Origin: Polyangia bacterium
Lineage (GTDB): Bacteria > Myxococcota_A > Polyangia > Nannocystales > Nannocystaceae
DNA length: 64,000 nt
Assembly (NCBI GenBank): GCA_030430565.1
Contig: JAUIKS010000041.1
Coordinates: forward strand, 32,028 to 96,027
Direction: 5' to 3'
Made by a program: the position numbers and the translations under genes. The notes below the pieces were generated by a model. That model did not search any database and was not told where the DNA came from. It saw only the letters and a list, made by a program, of their open reading frames with translations. Below are positions 1-7,578 of the stretch, piece after piece (positions within the stretch are counted from its first letter, which is position 1; every line of letters starts with the position of its first letter).

Positions 1-154
1 GGCGCGCGAGCGTGGTCGCGGCCCGACTCGCCCGCGCGCCGCGGACGAGCTGCGCGCCGGCGGCCGCGAGCGAAGCGGCCGCGAGCGTGAGGACGGCGGC
101 GACGCCGGCGGATCGGGTCCAGCGCCGCGCGCTCGGCACGAGTGGGTCGGCCAC
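1..154 (-). CDS. N-terminus of an exported or membrane-anchored protein, cut by the window edge
   Basis: A reading frame opens at a GTG (152-154) and stays open to the left edge. The first 50 residues have a short polar start, an RRW stretch, then a hydrophobic Ala/Leu/Val segment at about residues 18-36, as in a signal peptide or single membrane anchor. A second in-frame GTG lies at 137-139. A CACGAT hexamer ends five bases upstream of the first GTG, like the -10 elements elsewhere in this window. The rest of the protein is outside the window, so no function can be given. The frame could still be chance in such GC-rich DNA. Confidence 0.45.
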   Translation of the reverse strand, partial: MADPLVPSARRWTRSAGVAAVLTLAAASLAAAGAQLVRGARASRAATTLAR

Positions 155-313
155 GCCCCATCGTGCACGAAGGCGGCGCCGCGCGACAACTGAGCTCGCG
201 TGACGGGGCGCCGGGATCCCCGGCGCGCTTTTGTCTCAGGACGTCCGAGTCGCCCCCGACGTCACGCGCTCCGGCACGCTCCGCGCGCGTGCGGTCGTCG
301 CGGGCTCCGGTGT

Positions 314-319
314 TACACT
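314..319 (+). promoter_or_regulatory. -10 element TACACT, leaderless start of the lipoprotein at 327
   Basis: TACACT ends seven bases before the ATG at 327, which puts the predicted transcription start at or next to the start codon. No Shine-Dalgarno sequence fits between. No clear -35 hexamer is visible. Confidence 0.5.
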
Positions 320-326
320 GCCCCCG

Positions 327-932
327 ATGCTGCTCACCCGGTTCGCGGGCCTCACGTGCGGGCTCCTGCTGCTAGCTGGCCCTGGGTGCAGCTCGACCGG
401 CGCGCGGCAGCCCGAGCCGACCCCGGCGGACCCTCCCACCGCCGAGCTCGCCGGGGACGCGACCGCCGAGGCCGAGGCCGGGGCGCCCGCGCCGACCCCC
501 TTCGCCGAGCTGCCCCGGGGGCTGCACGTGCTGGGCGAGGAGTGCGGCTACCCGGTCGCGCCGCACGTCTACTGCGGCGACGCGGGCGTGATCGTCGGGG
601 TGTACGCGCCGGTCGATAAGGTCCGCGGCGTGCCCCCGCCCGAGGCGAGCACGGTCCGCGAGGAGCCGCGCATGGAGCTCGCGCCCGGCGCGAGCCTGAC
701 GATCGCGGCCGAGGGCGAGCGCCTGTGGGTGCACCGCGTGACCTGCGGGGGCTGCAAGCAGGTCATGGGCTGGGCGTTCGTCGGCGACCTCCCGGGGATG
801 AAGGACGATCAGCTGCGCGACCTGCAGACGCGGCTCGAGATCGGCGAGGACGCGCCGCTGCTCGCGACGGTTGATGACTGGCGAATCTTCTACAAGGACC
901 GCCCGCTGCCGGACCCCGCCGAGCCGCGCTAG
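327..932 (+). CDS. Small secreted lipoprotein with a CxxC motif
   Basis: 201 aa. I chose the ATG at 327 because a signal peptide starts there directly: hydrophobic residues 5-18, then Cys21 in a GPGC context, a weak but usable lipobox. A Pro/Ala/Glu-rich linker (about 25-55) leads to a compact domain (60-200) with a CGY...YCG pair and a TCGGC (CxxC) motif that could form disulphides or bind metal. The C-terminal part reads like an SH3-like surface domain (LWVHRVTC, MGWAFVGDLPG). I do not recognise the family. It is transcribed alone and convergent with the SUMF1 gene. Confidence 0.8.
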   Translation: MLLTRFAGLTCGLLLLAGPGCSSTGARQPEPTPADPPTAELAGDATAEAEAGAPAPTPFAELPRGLHVLGEECGYPVAPHVYCGDAGVIVGVYAPVDKVRGVPPPEASTVREEPRMELAPGASLTIAAEGERLWVHRVTCGGCKQVMGWAFVGDLPGMKDDQLRDLQTRLEIGEDAPLLATVDDWRIFYKDRPLPDPAEPR

Positions 933-950
933 CGCGCCTCCTCGCGGCGC

Positions 951-1973
951 TCAGACGTGCGTGGTCCTTGGGGCGGGTATGCTTCGCGCGCAGCGAAAGC
1001 CCAGGGTCCAGAACTTGAAGCCCGGCGGGTTGCCGACGCGAAACGCCGGATCGTTCTCGCGCGGGCCGAGGCCGTAGGAGCCGCCCCGGTGCACCCGTCG
1101 GCGCTTGTTGTCCGGGATCTCGATCGAGCGGCGGGGCCAGGCCACGGCGCGCTCGTCGGTGAGGAACTCGTCCCAGACCCACTCGTCGACGTTGCCGATC
1201 ATGTCGTGCAGGCCCCACGGGTTCACGCGCTTGCGCGCGACCGGGTGCGCGCGCTGGTAGTAGGCGTTCTCGCCGTACCAGGCGAACGACTGCAGCAGCT
1301 CGGGCGCGGGCGACCAGCCCCCCGCTCGCGCCGCGTACTCCCACTCCGTCTCGCTCGGCAGGCGATAGCCGGTGCACGCGTGGTCCCAGGTGACCCCGAA
1401 GCCGTCGCCGCGGTAGCAGGGCGTCAGGCCCTCGGCGCGCGACAGCGCGTTCAGGTAGCTCACGGCGTCGTACCAGCTCACGTTGTTGACCGGGTGCGCG
1501 TCGCTGCAGCCGACGCCGGCGCGCCCGCAGTCGCTCGGGCGTCGCCCCAGCAGGTGCTCGTATTGCCCTTGGGTCACCTCGGTCGCGCACAGCTCGAAGC
1601 CCGCGACGATCGCCGCGTGCTGCGAAGACTCCCAGACGTAGCTCGCCTCCCACGGCGCGCGCCCGAGGTCGGCGCGGCCCGCCGGGACGTGCACGAGCGC
1701 GGGTCGGTCCGCGCTCGCGGGCGCGATGACGGCGCCCGCGGGCACCGTATCGACAGGCCGTGGCGCCGGCGCGGGCGTGGGCGTGGGCGTGGGCGCGGGC
1801 GGGTACTCCTCGAGCCAGCGAGGCGGCTGGCTCCCGCAAAACGGCGCGGCGGCGACGTACACCGTCACGGCGATCAGCCCGCCCGGGAGCACGCGCCCGA
1901 GTGCCGCCTGCAGCGTCTGCGTAACGACGCGCGCGAACGTCCCCGGCGCGGTGTCGCGCTGCTCGTCGATCAT
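951..1973 (-). CDS. SUMF1/FGE-fold protein, membrane-anchored, probably not a formylglycine-generating enzyme
   Basis: 340 aa. One hydrophobic segment (about 29-46) is followed by a Pro/Thr-rich linker (52-72) and a full formylglycine-generating-enzyme-sulfatase domain (about 90-335). Family landmarks are EVTQGQYE, HPVNNVSWYDA, YRLPSETEWEYAAR, NPWGLHDMIGNVDEW, HRGGSY and GFRCAR. In true FGE the segment after RGGSY carries the two copper-binding, catalytic cysteines; here it reads GLGPRENDPAFRVG with none, so I infer a structural, ligand-binding or kinase-associated role. The start is well supported: GGAGGT (1981-1986 on the opposite strand) lies seven bases before the ATG. Confidence 0.88.
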   Translation of the reverse strand: MIDEQRDTAPGTFARVVTQTLQAALGRVLPGGLIAVTVYVAAAPFCGSQPPRWLEEYPPAPTPTPTPAPAPRPVDTVPAGAVIAPASADRPALVHVPAGRADLGRAPWEASYVWESSQHAAIVAGFELCATEVTQGQYEHLLGRRPSDCGRAGVGCSDAHPVNNVSWYDAVSYLNALSRAEGLTPCYRGDGFGVTWDHACTGYRLPSETEWEYAARAGGWSPAPELLQSFAWYGENAYYQRAHPVARKRVNPWGLHDMIGNVDEWVWDEFLTDERAVAWPRRSIEIPDNKRRRVHRGGSYGLGPRENDPAFRVGNPPGFKFWTLGFRCARSIPAPRTTHV

Positions 1974-2026
1974 CGCCCTTACCTCCCCGCTCGTCCCACG
2001 GGCGCGGCGCGGCCGGGTTCCCGGGC

Positions 2027-3529
2027 TCAGCCCTCCAGCGTCGCGCGACCCGCTCGCAGCGCCTCGGCGACGGCGGCGAGGCCCGCCGGGATCGAGGCCT
2101 TCACGGTGACCACGTCGTCGCCGCGCAGCTCCTCGCGCAGCTGTCTGTAGAGCCCGGTCAGCGCGTCGGCGTGCGGCGCCCGGAGCGCCTCCGGCAGCGC
2201 GTCGTGGAGGTGCCGCATCATCGGGCCGACGGTCAGCACCCGATCGACGCCGGCGTCGATGATCGCCTCGGCCAGCTCGGCGTGCAGCTCGGGCGAGCGC
2301 GCGCCGAGATGGGCGATGTCGCCGAGCACCGCGAGCGTGCGCCGGCGGCCCTCGGCGACCAGCTGCAGCAGCTCCAGGGTCGAGCGGACCGAGGCCGGCG
2401 TCGCGTTAAAGCTGTCGTCGATCAGGGTCGCGCGCTCGCCCTGTCCCGCGGTGATGGTCACGACCTGCGCGCGCCCGCCGACCGGGACGAAGCCCTCGAG
2501 CGCGGCGGCAGCCCGCTTCAGGTCGGCGCCGGCGGCGTGCGCCACGGTGAGCGCCCCGACCGCGTTGATCGCCATGTGCAGCCCGATGATCGGGAGTTCG
2601 AACTCGAGCGGCGTGCCGGCGATGTCGCAGCGCACGCGCGAGCCCGCGGGTCCCAGCGCGCAGTCGAGCAGGCGCGCGTCGGCCTTTGGATCGCGCCCGT
2701 AGCTCAGGATCTTCGCGCCGCGCCGGGCCGCGGCCGCGCGGACGCGATCGTAGCGCGCGTGGTCGCGGCCGAGGACCGCGACGCCGCCCGGCTCGAGGCC
2801 TTCGAAGATCCCGCTCTTGGCGTCGGCGACGAGCTCGATGGGTGAGCCCGGCGATCCGCCGCGCTGCTCCTCGGGCGTGAGCACGTCGAGGTGGGCCGCG
2901 CCTACGGTCGTGATCATCGCGATCTGCGGGCGCAGCCGTCGGCTGCTCTTGGCGATGCCGTCGCGCGGCTGCCCAAAACCCATCTCGCACACGCAGGCGC
3001 GCGCGCGCGCGGGCGTCGACGCGATCGTGCGCTCGACGCCGGGGATGTTGTTGTTATTGCCGGCCGTCGTGATCACCGGCCGTCGCCCCGCGCCGGTGAG
3101 CGCCCGCGCGATCATCTCGCGCGTCGTGGTCTTGCCGACGGTGCCGGTGAGCGCGACCACGAGCCCCGAGAACCGGCTTCGGGCCGCGCGGCCGAGGTGC
3201 GAGAGGGCGTAGCGCGTGTTCTTGACCTGCAGCAGCGGGAAGCCGCGCGGCAGCGGGAGCACGCGCACGGTCGCGAGCTGCTCGCGCTGAATGATCGCCC
3301 CGATCGCGCCGCCCTCGGCCCACGTCGCGAGATTGCGCGAGGTGTCCGGTCGGTACCTCGCCCACGAGACGGGCGTCATGCAGATGATCACGTGCCCGGG
3401 CGCGCGCGGGCTCAGCAGGTTGTACGAGATCTGCGTCGGCGCCCAGCCGCGCCGCGGCGCGCTCAGCCACCGTCCTCGCGTCGCCTTGGCCATCGCCTCC
3501 GGGGTCCACAGCGGCGCTCGCTTCGCCAT
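2027..3529 (-). CDS. Mur ligase family protein, MurF-like paralogue
   Basis: 500 aa. It resembles UDP-MurNAc-tripeptide:D-Ala-D-Ala ligase, the last ATP-dependent cytoplasmic step in making the peptidoglycan precursor. N-terminal substrate domain about 1-115; P-loop TGTVGKTT at 128-135; GAAHLDVL around 225; GLHMAINAVGA (family GxHNxxNxxAA, Asn replaced by Met); DDSFNATPASV for the MurF DDxYNANPxS motif; LGDIAHLG for LGDMxELG. Near the end the usual KGSR-type motif is KASIPAGL, so substrate choice may differ. It is not in a division/cell-wall cluster, so it is probably a second Mur ligase beside a housekeeping MurF, perhaps with another amide substrate. Confidence 0.85.
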   Translation of the reverse strand: MAKRAPLWTPEAMAKATRGRWLSAPRRGWAPTQISYNLLSPRAPGHVIICMTPVSWARYRPDTSRNLATWAEGGAIGAIIQREQLATVRVLPLPRGFPLLQVKNTRYALSHLGRAARSRFSGLVVALTGTVGKTTTREMIARALTGAGRRPVITTAGNNNNIPGVERTIASTPARARACVCEMGFGQPRDGIAKSSRRLRPQIAMITTVGAAHLDVLTPEEQRGGSPGSPIELVADAKSGIFEGLEPGGVAVLGRDHARYDRVRAAAARRGAKILSYGRDPKADARLLDCALGPAGSRVRCDIAGTPLEFELPIIGLHMAINAVGALTVAHAAGADLKRAAAALEGFVPVGGRAQVVTITAGQGERATLIDDSFNATPASVRSTLELLQLVAEGRRRTLAVLGDIAHLGARSPELHAELAEAIIDAGVDRVLTVGPMMRHLHDALPEALRAPHADALTGLYRQLREELRGDDVVTVKASIPAGLAAVAEALRAGRATLEG

Positions 3530-3535
3530 CGCGCG

Positions 3536-3541
3536 ACTGTA
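3536..3541 (-). promoter_or_regulatory. -10 element TACAGT, leaderless start of the Mur ligase
   Basis: Read on the minus strand, TACAGT is followed by six bases and then the ATG at 3529. That is normal -10 to +1 spacing, so the first transcribed base should be the A of the start codon. No ribosome-binding site is present. Confidence 0.55.
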
Positions 3542-3779
3542 TCCAATTCACCGCGCGCGCGCGAGCACGCCGCAGGCGCTCGAATTCAGCGACGTCCCCG
3601 CGGGGTGGTCGTCATGGCGCGCGGCGAAGGGGGAGGTGATCTGCCTGGCTCACGCGCGTCCGCGTGACGCGAACGCGAGCTCGTCCGCAGGCGCGCCTCG
3701 GCGGCCGCGAGAGCGGGCGCGCGGGCGCGCGGGCGCACGCGTGGGCGCGGGCGACGGCTTGCGGCGAAATTTATATAGT

Positions 3780-3793
3780 TGTCTTAAAAGACA
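3780..3793. repeat. Perfect 14-bp dyad TGTCTTAAAAGACA
   Basis: TGTC-TTAAAA-GACA, running into ACATGT at 3791-3796. It is one of five perfect TGTC-N6-GACA dyads in the window (also 17565, 40875, 50502 and 60594). Here it lies about 60-70 bases upstream of the gene at 3851, a plausible site for a dimeric regulator. Its function is unknown. Confidence 0.55.
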
Positions 3794-3850
3794 TGTATGA
3801 ACCCGCGCCGCCGCGTCCCTTCGCCCGCGTGAACGTGGGACCATCGCGTC

Positions 3851-4510
3851 GTGCTCCCCGTCGTCATCGCGCTGGCGATCGCGGCTGTAGTTTTATGGTC
3901 TTGGAGACAGATAAAGCTGCGCTCGCGGGTCGCGACGCGGCGTCGCAAGCGTCGACGCGCGCGCAAGAAGCGGCGCAAGGCGGCGAAGCAGCGCGGGGAG
4001 CAGCGCGACGAGAAGCGCGGGATCCGTGACTACGCGCGCCAGGGCAGGGAGGGCGAGCTCGCGGCCGAGAAGCTGCTGCGCCGCCGCGGCTACACGATCC
4101 TGAGCAGCCAGAACGACCGCGACGGCGTCGTGTGGGTCAACGGCGAGCGCCTCGACTTCGTCGTGCGCGTCGACTTCCTCGTCAAGCGCTGGTGGCGGAC
4201 CTACGCGGTCGAGGTCAAGACCGGCGAGTCGGCGCCGAAGCTGGAGAACCGCTCGACCCGCCGGCAGCTGTTCGAGTACAGCCACATCTACGACGTCGAC
4301 GGCCTGATCCTCGCGGACATGAGCGCCCGCGAGCTCCGCAGCATCCGCTTCCGCTCCCGCCGCAGCCATCTCGGCTGGCACTCGATCGCCGCGGCGATCT
4401 GCCTCGGCGCGCTCGCGGGGCTGTTTCTGCCGCAGCTGCTCGGCGTCGAGGCGCCCTCCATCGAGGAGCTCGGCGAGCTCGCGAGCGTCCTCGACCCTGC
4501 GGACGAGTAG
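3851..4510 (+). CDS. Membrane-anchored PD-(D/E)XK nuclease-like protein
   Basis: 219 aa from a GTG. A membrane helix (about 3-20) is followed by a strongly basic stretch (24-60, many Arg/Lys pairs) suited to nucleic-acid contact. The core (about 62-150) has GREGELAAEKLLRRRGY, then LDFVVRVDFLVK and AVEVKTG. That is the helix, Asp strand and E-x-K strand order of the YraN/restriction-endonuclease fold. Further on, RRQLFEYSHIYDVDG also resembles nuclease-like proteins. A second membrane helix (about 168-188) is followed by an acidic tail. A nuclease tethered between two membrane helices is unusual. Activity is inferred from the fold only. Confidence 0.75.
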   Translation: MLPVVIALAIAAVVLWSWRQIKLRSRVATRRRKRRRARKKRRKAAKQRGEQRDEKRGIRDYARQGREGELAAEKLLRRRGYTILSSQNDRDGVVWVNGERLDFVVRVDFLVKRWWRTYAVEVKTGESAPKLENRSTRRQLFEYSHIYDVDGLILADMSARELRSIRFRSRRSHLGWHSIAAAICLGALAGLFLPQLLGVEAPSIEELGELASVLDPADE

Positions 4511-4612
4511 CCCGCTACCGGGCGAGCTCGGCGGCGTGGACCCACGCCCCGTGGAAGCCCAGCGGCGTCGAGCGGGGCACGCCGCGCGACGCTCGCCCGT
4601 CGCGCCTCGCCG

Positions 4613-6259
4613 TCACGAGAGCCCGCGCAGCAGCTTGATCGCCGCCCACGGCTCCGCGGCCGTGGCCGCGAGCACGCCGCCCATCATCGCCCCCATCACG
4701 CCGACGGTAGCGACCTCGCTGCCCGCGAAGAACAGCTGCTTGATCGGCGCGCGCGGGCGCAGCCACTGGTTGGCGAAGCGCTCGGGCGTCGGCTCGATGC
4801 CGTAGATCGAGCCCTGCATGGGGCGCACGAAGTGGTCGGTCGAGACCGGCGTCGAGAGCTCGACGTGATCGAGCATCGGGCGCAGGCCCGGCATGAACTC
4901 GAGGAATTGCGCGAGCAGCTGCTCCTTGAGCGTCTCCTTGAACGCGCTGTAGTCGTCGCCGCGCTTCTGCCAGCGAGTGCCGCGCCAGCGCTCGAAGGAG
5001 GACCACGGCACGAAGGTCACGACCTCGCCGGTGTGGCGCAGCTCGGGGCCCGGGTCGTGGCGCGGGTCCTTGAGCGAGGGGAAGCTGCAGTAGAGCACCG
5101 GCGCGCCCCGTGAAGCAGACCCTTTGGACATGCCCTCTTTGACATCCCACGCGTCGAACTCGGCGTCCCAGGTCGTGTAGAACCACTTGTTCGCCGCGCT
5201 CGCGCCGGCCTCGCGGATGTCGCCCTTGAAGCCGAGGTACAGGCAGACGTGCGCGGGCGCGGGCGAGAGCGCGTCGATCGTGCGCGTCCACGCCTGCGCG
5301 CGGTAGCGGGTCGGCAGCAGGCGCTGGACCGTCGACATGACCCCGGCGGCGCTGATCACCCGCGCCGCGCGGATCTCCTCGCCGTCCGCGAGGCGCACCC
5401 CGACGGCGGCGTCGTTCTCCACCAAGATCTCTTGGACATCACCGCGGATCCGCGTCCAGCCGCCGGCGTCAGCGACCGTGCGCAGCAGGCAGCGCGCGAT
5501 CTCGCTCGAGCCGCCCTCGGGGTAGTAGCCGCCGTGCAGGAAGTGCTTGGTGACGAGCGCCTGCATGGCGAAGGAGGAGCGGCTGGGCGTGGAGCCGTAG
5601 TAGGCCCACTGCGAGCAGAGCACGGTGCGCAGGTGCTCGTCGCTGGTCATCGCCGCCACCGCGTCGGCGGTGCGCTCTTGAAAGTAGCCACGCGCCTTGC
5701 GGGCGAGCAGCATGTCCGCGACGGTCCCGAGCCGCTTGGGCGCGAGGCGGGTGAGGTAGTAGCTGCGCATCGCGTTGGCGACCTCGCGGACGCGCCGCAG
5801 GTAGGTGTCGACGCCGCGCTCCTCCTTGGGGAAGGCCTCGACCAGCACCTCGCGGAAGGCCTGCGGGCTGTCGGGGAAGCCGATGTGCACGTCGTCCGGG
5901 AAGAAGAACTCGTCGTAGACGGGCCCGAGCGAGGCCCAGCGCAGCTTGTCGTCCGTCAGCGCCGCGAGCAGCCGCCCCGTCAGCGAGTGGTGGGTGACCT
6001 CGCCGACCGCGTGCACGCCGACATCCCACTCGTAGCGGCCGCGCTTGAACACGTGGGTGAAGCCGCCGGGGACGTAGTGCTGCTCGATGACGAGGACGCG
6101 CTTGCCGAGCTTGGCGAGCATCGCCGCCGCCGTCATCCCGCCCATCCCGGAGCCGATGACGATCGTGTCCCATCGGCCATCTGGGATCGTGCGGCTCCAG
6201 TAGCGCTCCTTCGCCTTGGCCTTCTTCTGCTTCGCCTGCGCGCGTTCTTGCTCGGTCAC
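4613..6259 (-). CDS. FAD-dependent oxidoreductase of the phytoene desaturase/retinol saturase family
   Basis: 548 aa. A lysine-rich start is followed by the dinucleotide-binding motif VIGSGMGGM and a conserved acidic residue (LVIEQH) at about 34-62, then the family PGGFTHVFKRG and WDVGVHAVG motifs. A C-terminal FAD-closing segment reads LFFAGSEVATVGVMGAMMGG. Family members saturate, desaturate or isomerise polyene chains such as carotenoids or retinoids; the substrate here is unknown and no other carotenoid gene is nearby. I take the GTG at 6259, ten bases after the stop of the upstream membrane-protein gene, rather than an earlier in-frame TTG at 6295 that would overlap it. The two genes probably form an operon. 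Confidence 0.87.
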   Translation of the reverse strand: MTEQERAQAKQKKAKAKERYWSRTIPDGRWDTIVIGSGMGGMTAAAMLAKLGKRVLVIEQHYVPGGFTHVFKRGRYEWDVGVHAVGEVTHHSLTGRLLAALTDDKLRWASLGPVYDEFFFPDDVHIGFPDSPQAFREVLVEAFPKEERGVDTYLRRVREVANAMRSYYLTRLAPKRLGTVADMLLARKARGYFQERTADAVAAMTSDEHLRTVLCSQWAYYGSTPSRSSFAMQALVTKHFLHGGYYPEGGSSEIARCLLRTVADAGGWTRIRGDVQEILVENDAAVGVRLADGEEIRAARVISAAGVMSTVQRLLPTRYRAQAWTRTIDALSPAPAHVCLYLGFKGDIREAGASAANKWFYTTWDAEFDAWDVKEGMSKGSASRGAPVLYCSFPSLKDPRHDPGPELRHTGEVVTFVPWSSFERWRGTRWQKRGDDYSAFKETLKEQLLAQFLEFMPGLRPMLDHVELSTPVSTDHFVRPMQGSIYGIEPTPERFANQWLRPRAPIKQLFFAGSEVATVGVMGAMMGGVLAATAAEPWAAIKLLRGLS

Positions 6260-6269
6260 GGGCGGCAGA

Positions 6270-7118
6270 CTACCCCGTGGCGTTCGGCGCCCCAAGCTCG
6301 GACCGCTTTTGCGGGGGGCCGCGGAGGCCGCGGGCGCGGAGGAAGAACAGCGCCCACAGCCCGCTGGCGAACAGCAGCAGCAGCAAGGTCTGACCCCGCG
6401 CGCGGCTGATCAGCTCGTTGTAGGGGCGCGGGTCCAGGCGCAGGACCGGGGCGCCGAGCGCCTCCTCGACGCCGTGGCGCTCGCGCGCGTCGACGATGGC
6501 CTTGCGGTAGTAGACGCCCTTGTGCAGCAGCACGCCCTCGATCGCGCGCTGGTCCTCGACCCAGCTCGAGAACGAGAGCTGATCGTGGGTCGTGCCGACC
6601 CACAGCTGCACGGGCTCCGCCGGCGTCCAGCCGGCGTCGACGACGGGCGCGACGCGGTAGCGCTTCGACGAGTCCGAGCCGTCCTGCTTGCGGTAGTGGA
6701 TCTCGAACTCGCCGGCGAGCTCGGGTCGCACGACGCCGTCGTGGAAGTGCCGGTGGCCGACGCCGCCGTAGCCCGGAGCCTCGACGACCGGGATCTCGCG
6801 CGTGCTCCCCCCCAGCTGGAGGTTGAGGTACTCCGGGACGAAGAAGAAGCCGAGCAGGAAGCCCGACACGACGCCCCAGAACACGGCGGCGGCGGAGAGG
6901 CCGAGGAAGCCGGTCCGCAGGTCCGGGATGTCGCGCGCCGCGAGTCGCTGCAGCAGCCACGCGATCACGACCAGCGCGAGGCCGATCGCGAAGAACACGA
7001 GCAGCGCGATGACCGTGTCGAGGCGGGCGAGCGCGAGGTTCCCGAGGATGATCTGCAGGTTGACGAACGCGAGCGTCGCGCCGAGCTGAATCACGCGTGG
7101 CCAGGTCACTTGATTCAT
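6270..7118 (-). CDS. Four-helix membrane protein of unknown function
   Basis: 282 aa. Predicted membrane helices lie at about 8-27, 36-57, 71-93 and 243-260, with a soluble domain of about 145 residues between the third and fourth. That domain includes a His-rich patch (GVGHRHFHDG), a beta-rich core and a VLLHKGVYYRKAI segment. A conserved RPYNELISRARGQT segment just before the last helix suggests a family shared among related bacteria, but I cannot name it. It lies directly upstream of the FAD oxidoreductase on the same strand, so it is likely co-transcribed and may act as its membrane partner. Confidence 0.78.
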   Translation of the reverse strand: MNQVTWPRVIQLGATLAFVNLQIILGNLALARLDTVIALLVFFAIGLALVVIAWLLQRLAARDIPDLRTGFLGLSAAAVFWGVVSGFLLGFFFVPEYLNLQLGGSTREIPVVEAPGYGGVGHRHFHDGVVRPELAGEFEIHYRKQDGSDSSKRYRVAPVVDAGWTPAEPVQLWVGTTHDQLSFSSWVEDQRAIEGVLLHKGVYYRKAIVDARERHGVEEALGAPVLRLDPRPYNELISRARGQTLLLLLFASGLWALFFLRARGLRGPPQKRSELGAPNATG

Positions 7119-7578
7119 GTCGTCTGCATTTCTGTGGAGCCCGCCGGGGCCTGGAGACGCGCGCGAGCGCGCCGTGGAGCGCGTGTTGGGAGCACTATCG
7201 CGAAAATTTGCCGGTTTGCGTCAGAAATGCGCGATGGTCGCTCTACGGCCCAAGGGGGCGGTGACAGGCGCGCTGGCGGTGAGGCGGGGTGGCGTCGCGC
7301 GCTCGGGCGCGGGGCGTCGGCGGCGCGTGGAGCGACGACGCGGGGCGTCGGCGGGCGGTCGCGGCGGAGGGCGCCGCGCGCGTTCATATGTTGAAATGGA
7401 CATGTCCAACACGGCGCGCCCGCGCGGCGCGACCTGTCGCCAGCGCCAGGCGCAGCGCGACGCTGACGATTTCGCGCGGCGGCGCGCGCGAGCGCGCGCG
7501 CGCTGTAGCGCTTCGCCCCGATGTATGCATCGGTGCAGGCTTGGCTCGCGGGATCGGTAGGGTAGACTCCCGCCCTGG
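7119..7578. other. Divergent intergenic region with palindromes
   Basis: 460 bases between the membrane-protein gene and the large unknown gene; open frames here look like GC-driven noise. It holds the perfect palindrome GGACATGTCC (7398-7407), which overlaps TGTT-N6-GACA (7389-7402) in an A+T-rich pocket. An inverted repeat CCGATG-TATG-CATCGG (7518-7533) follows. A TAGACT hexamer (7563-7568) lies ten bases before the ATG at 7579 and is a likely -10 element. Confidence 0.55.

Larger units (their letters stand above)
3530..3850. other. Divergent intergenic region between the Mur ligase and the nuclease-like gene
   Basis: 321 bases without a convincing gene. The left end carries the Mur ligase promoter. 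The middle is plain GC-rich sequence with many GCGCGC runs. At 3766-3800 it becomes A+T-rich (aaatttatatag) and holds the perfect dyad at 3780-3793. A GACCAT hexamer (3839-3844) lies six bases before the GTG at 3851 and may be that gene's -10 element. Confidence 0.6.

Noticed and set aside
7398..7407. GGACATGTCC as a p53-like half-site
   Set aside because: The match to the animal consensus is coincidence; this is bacterial DNA.
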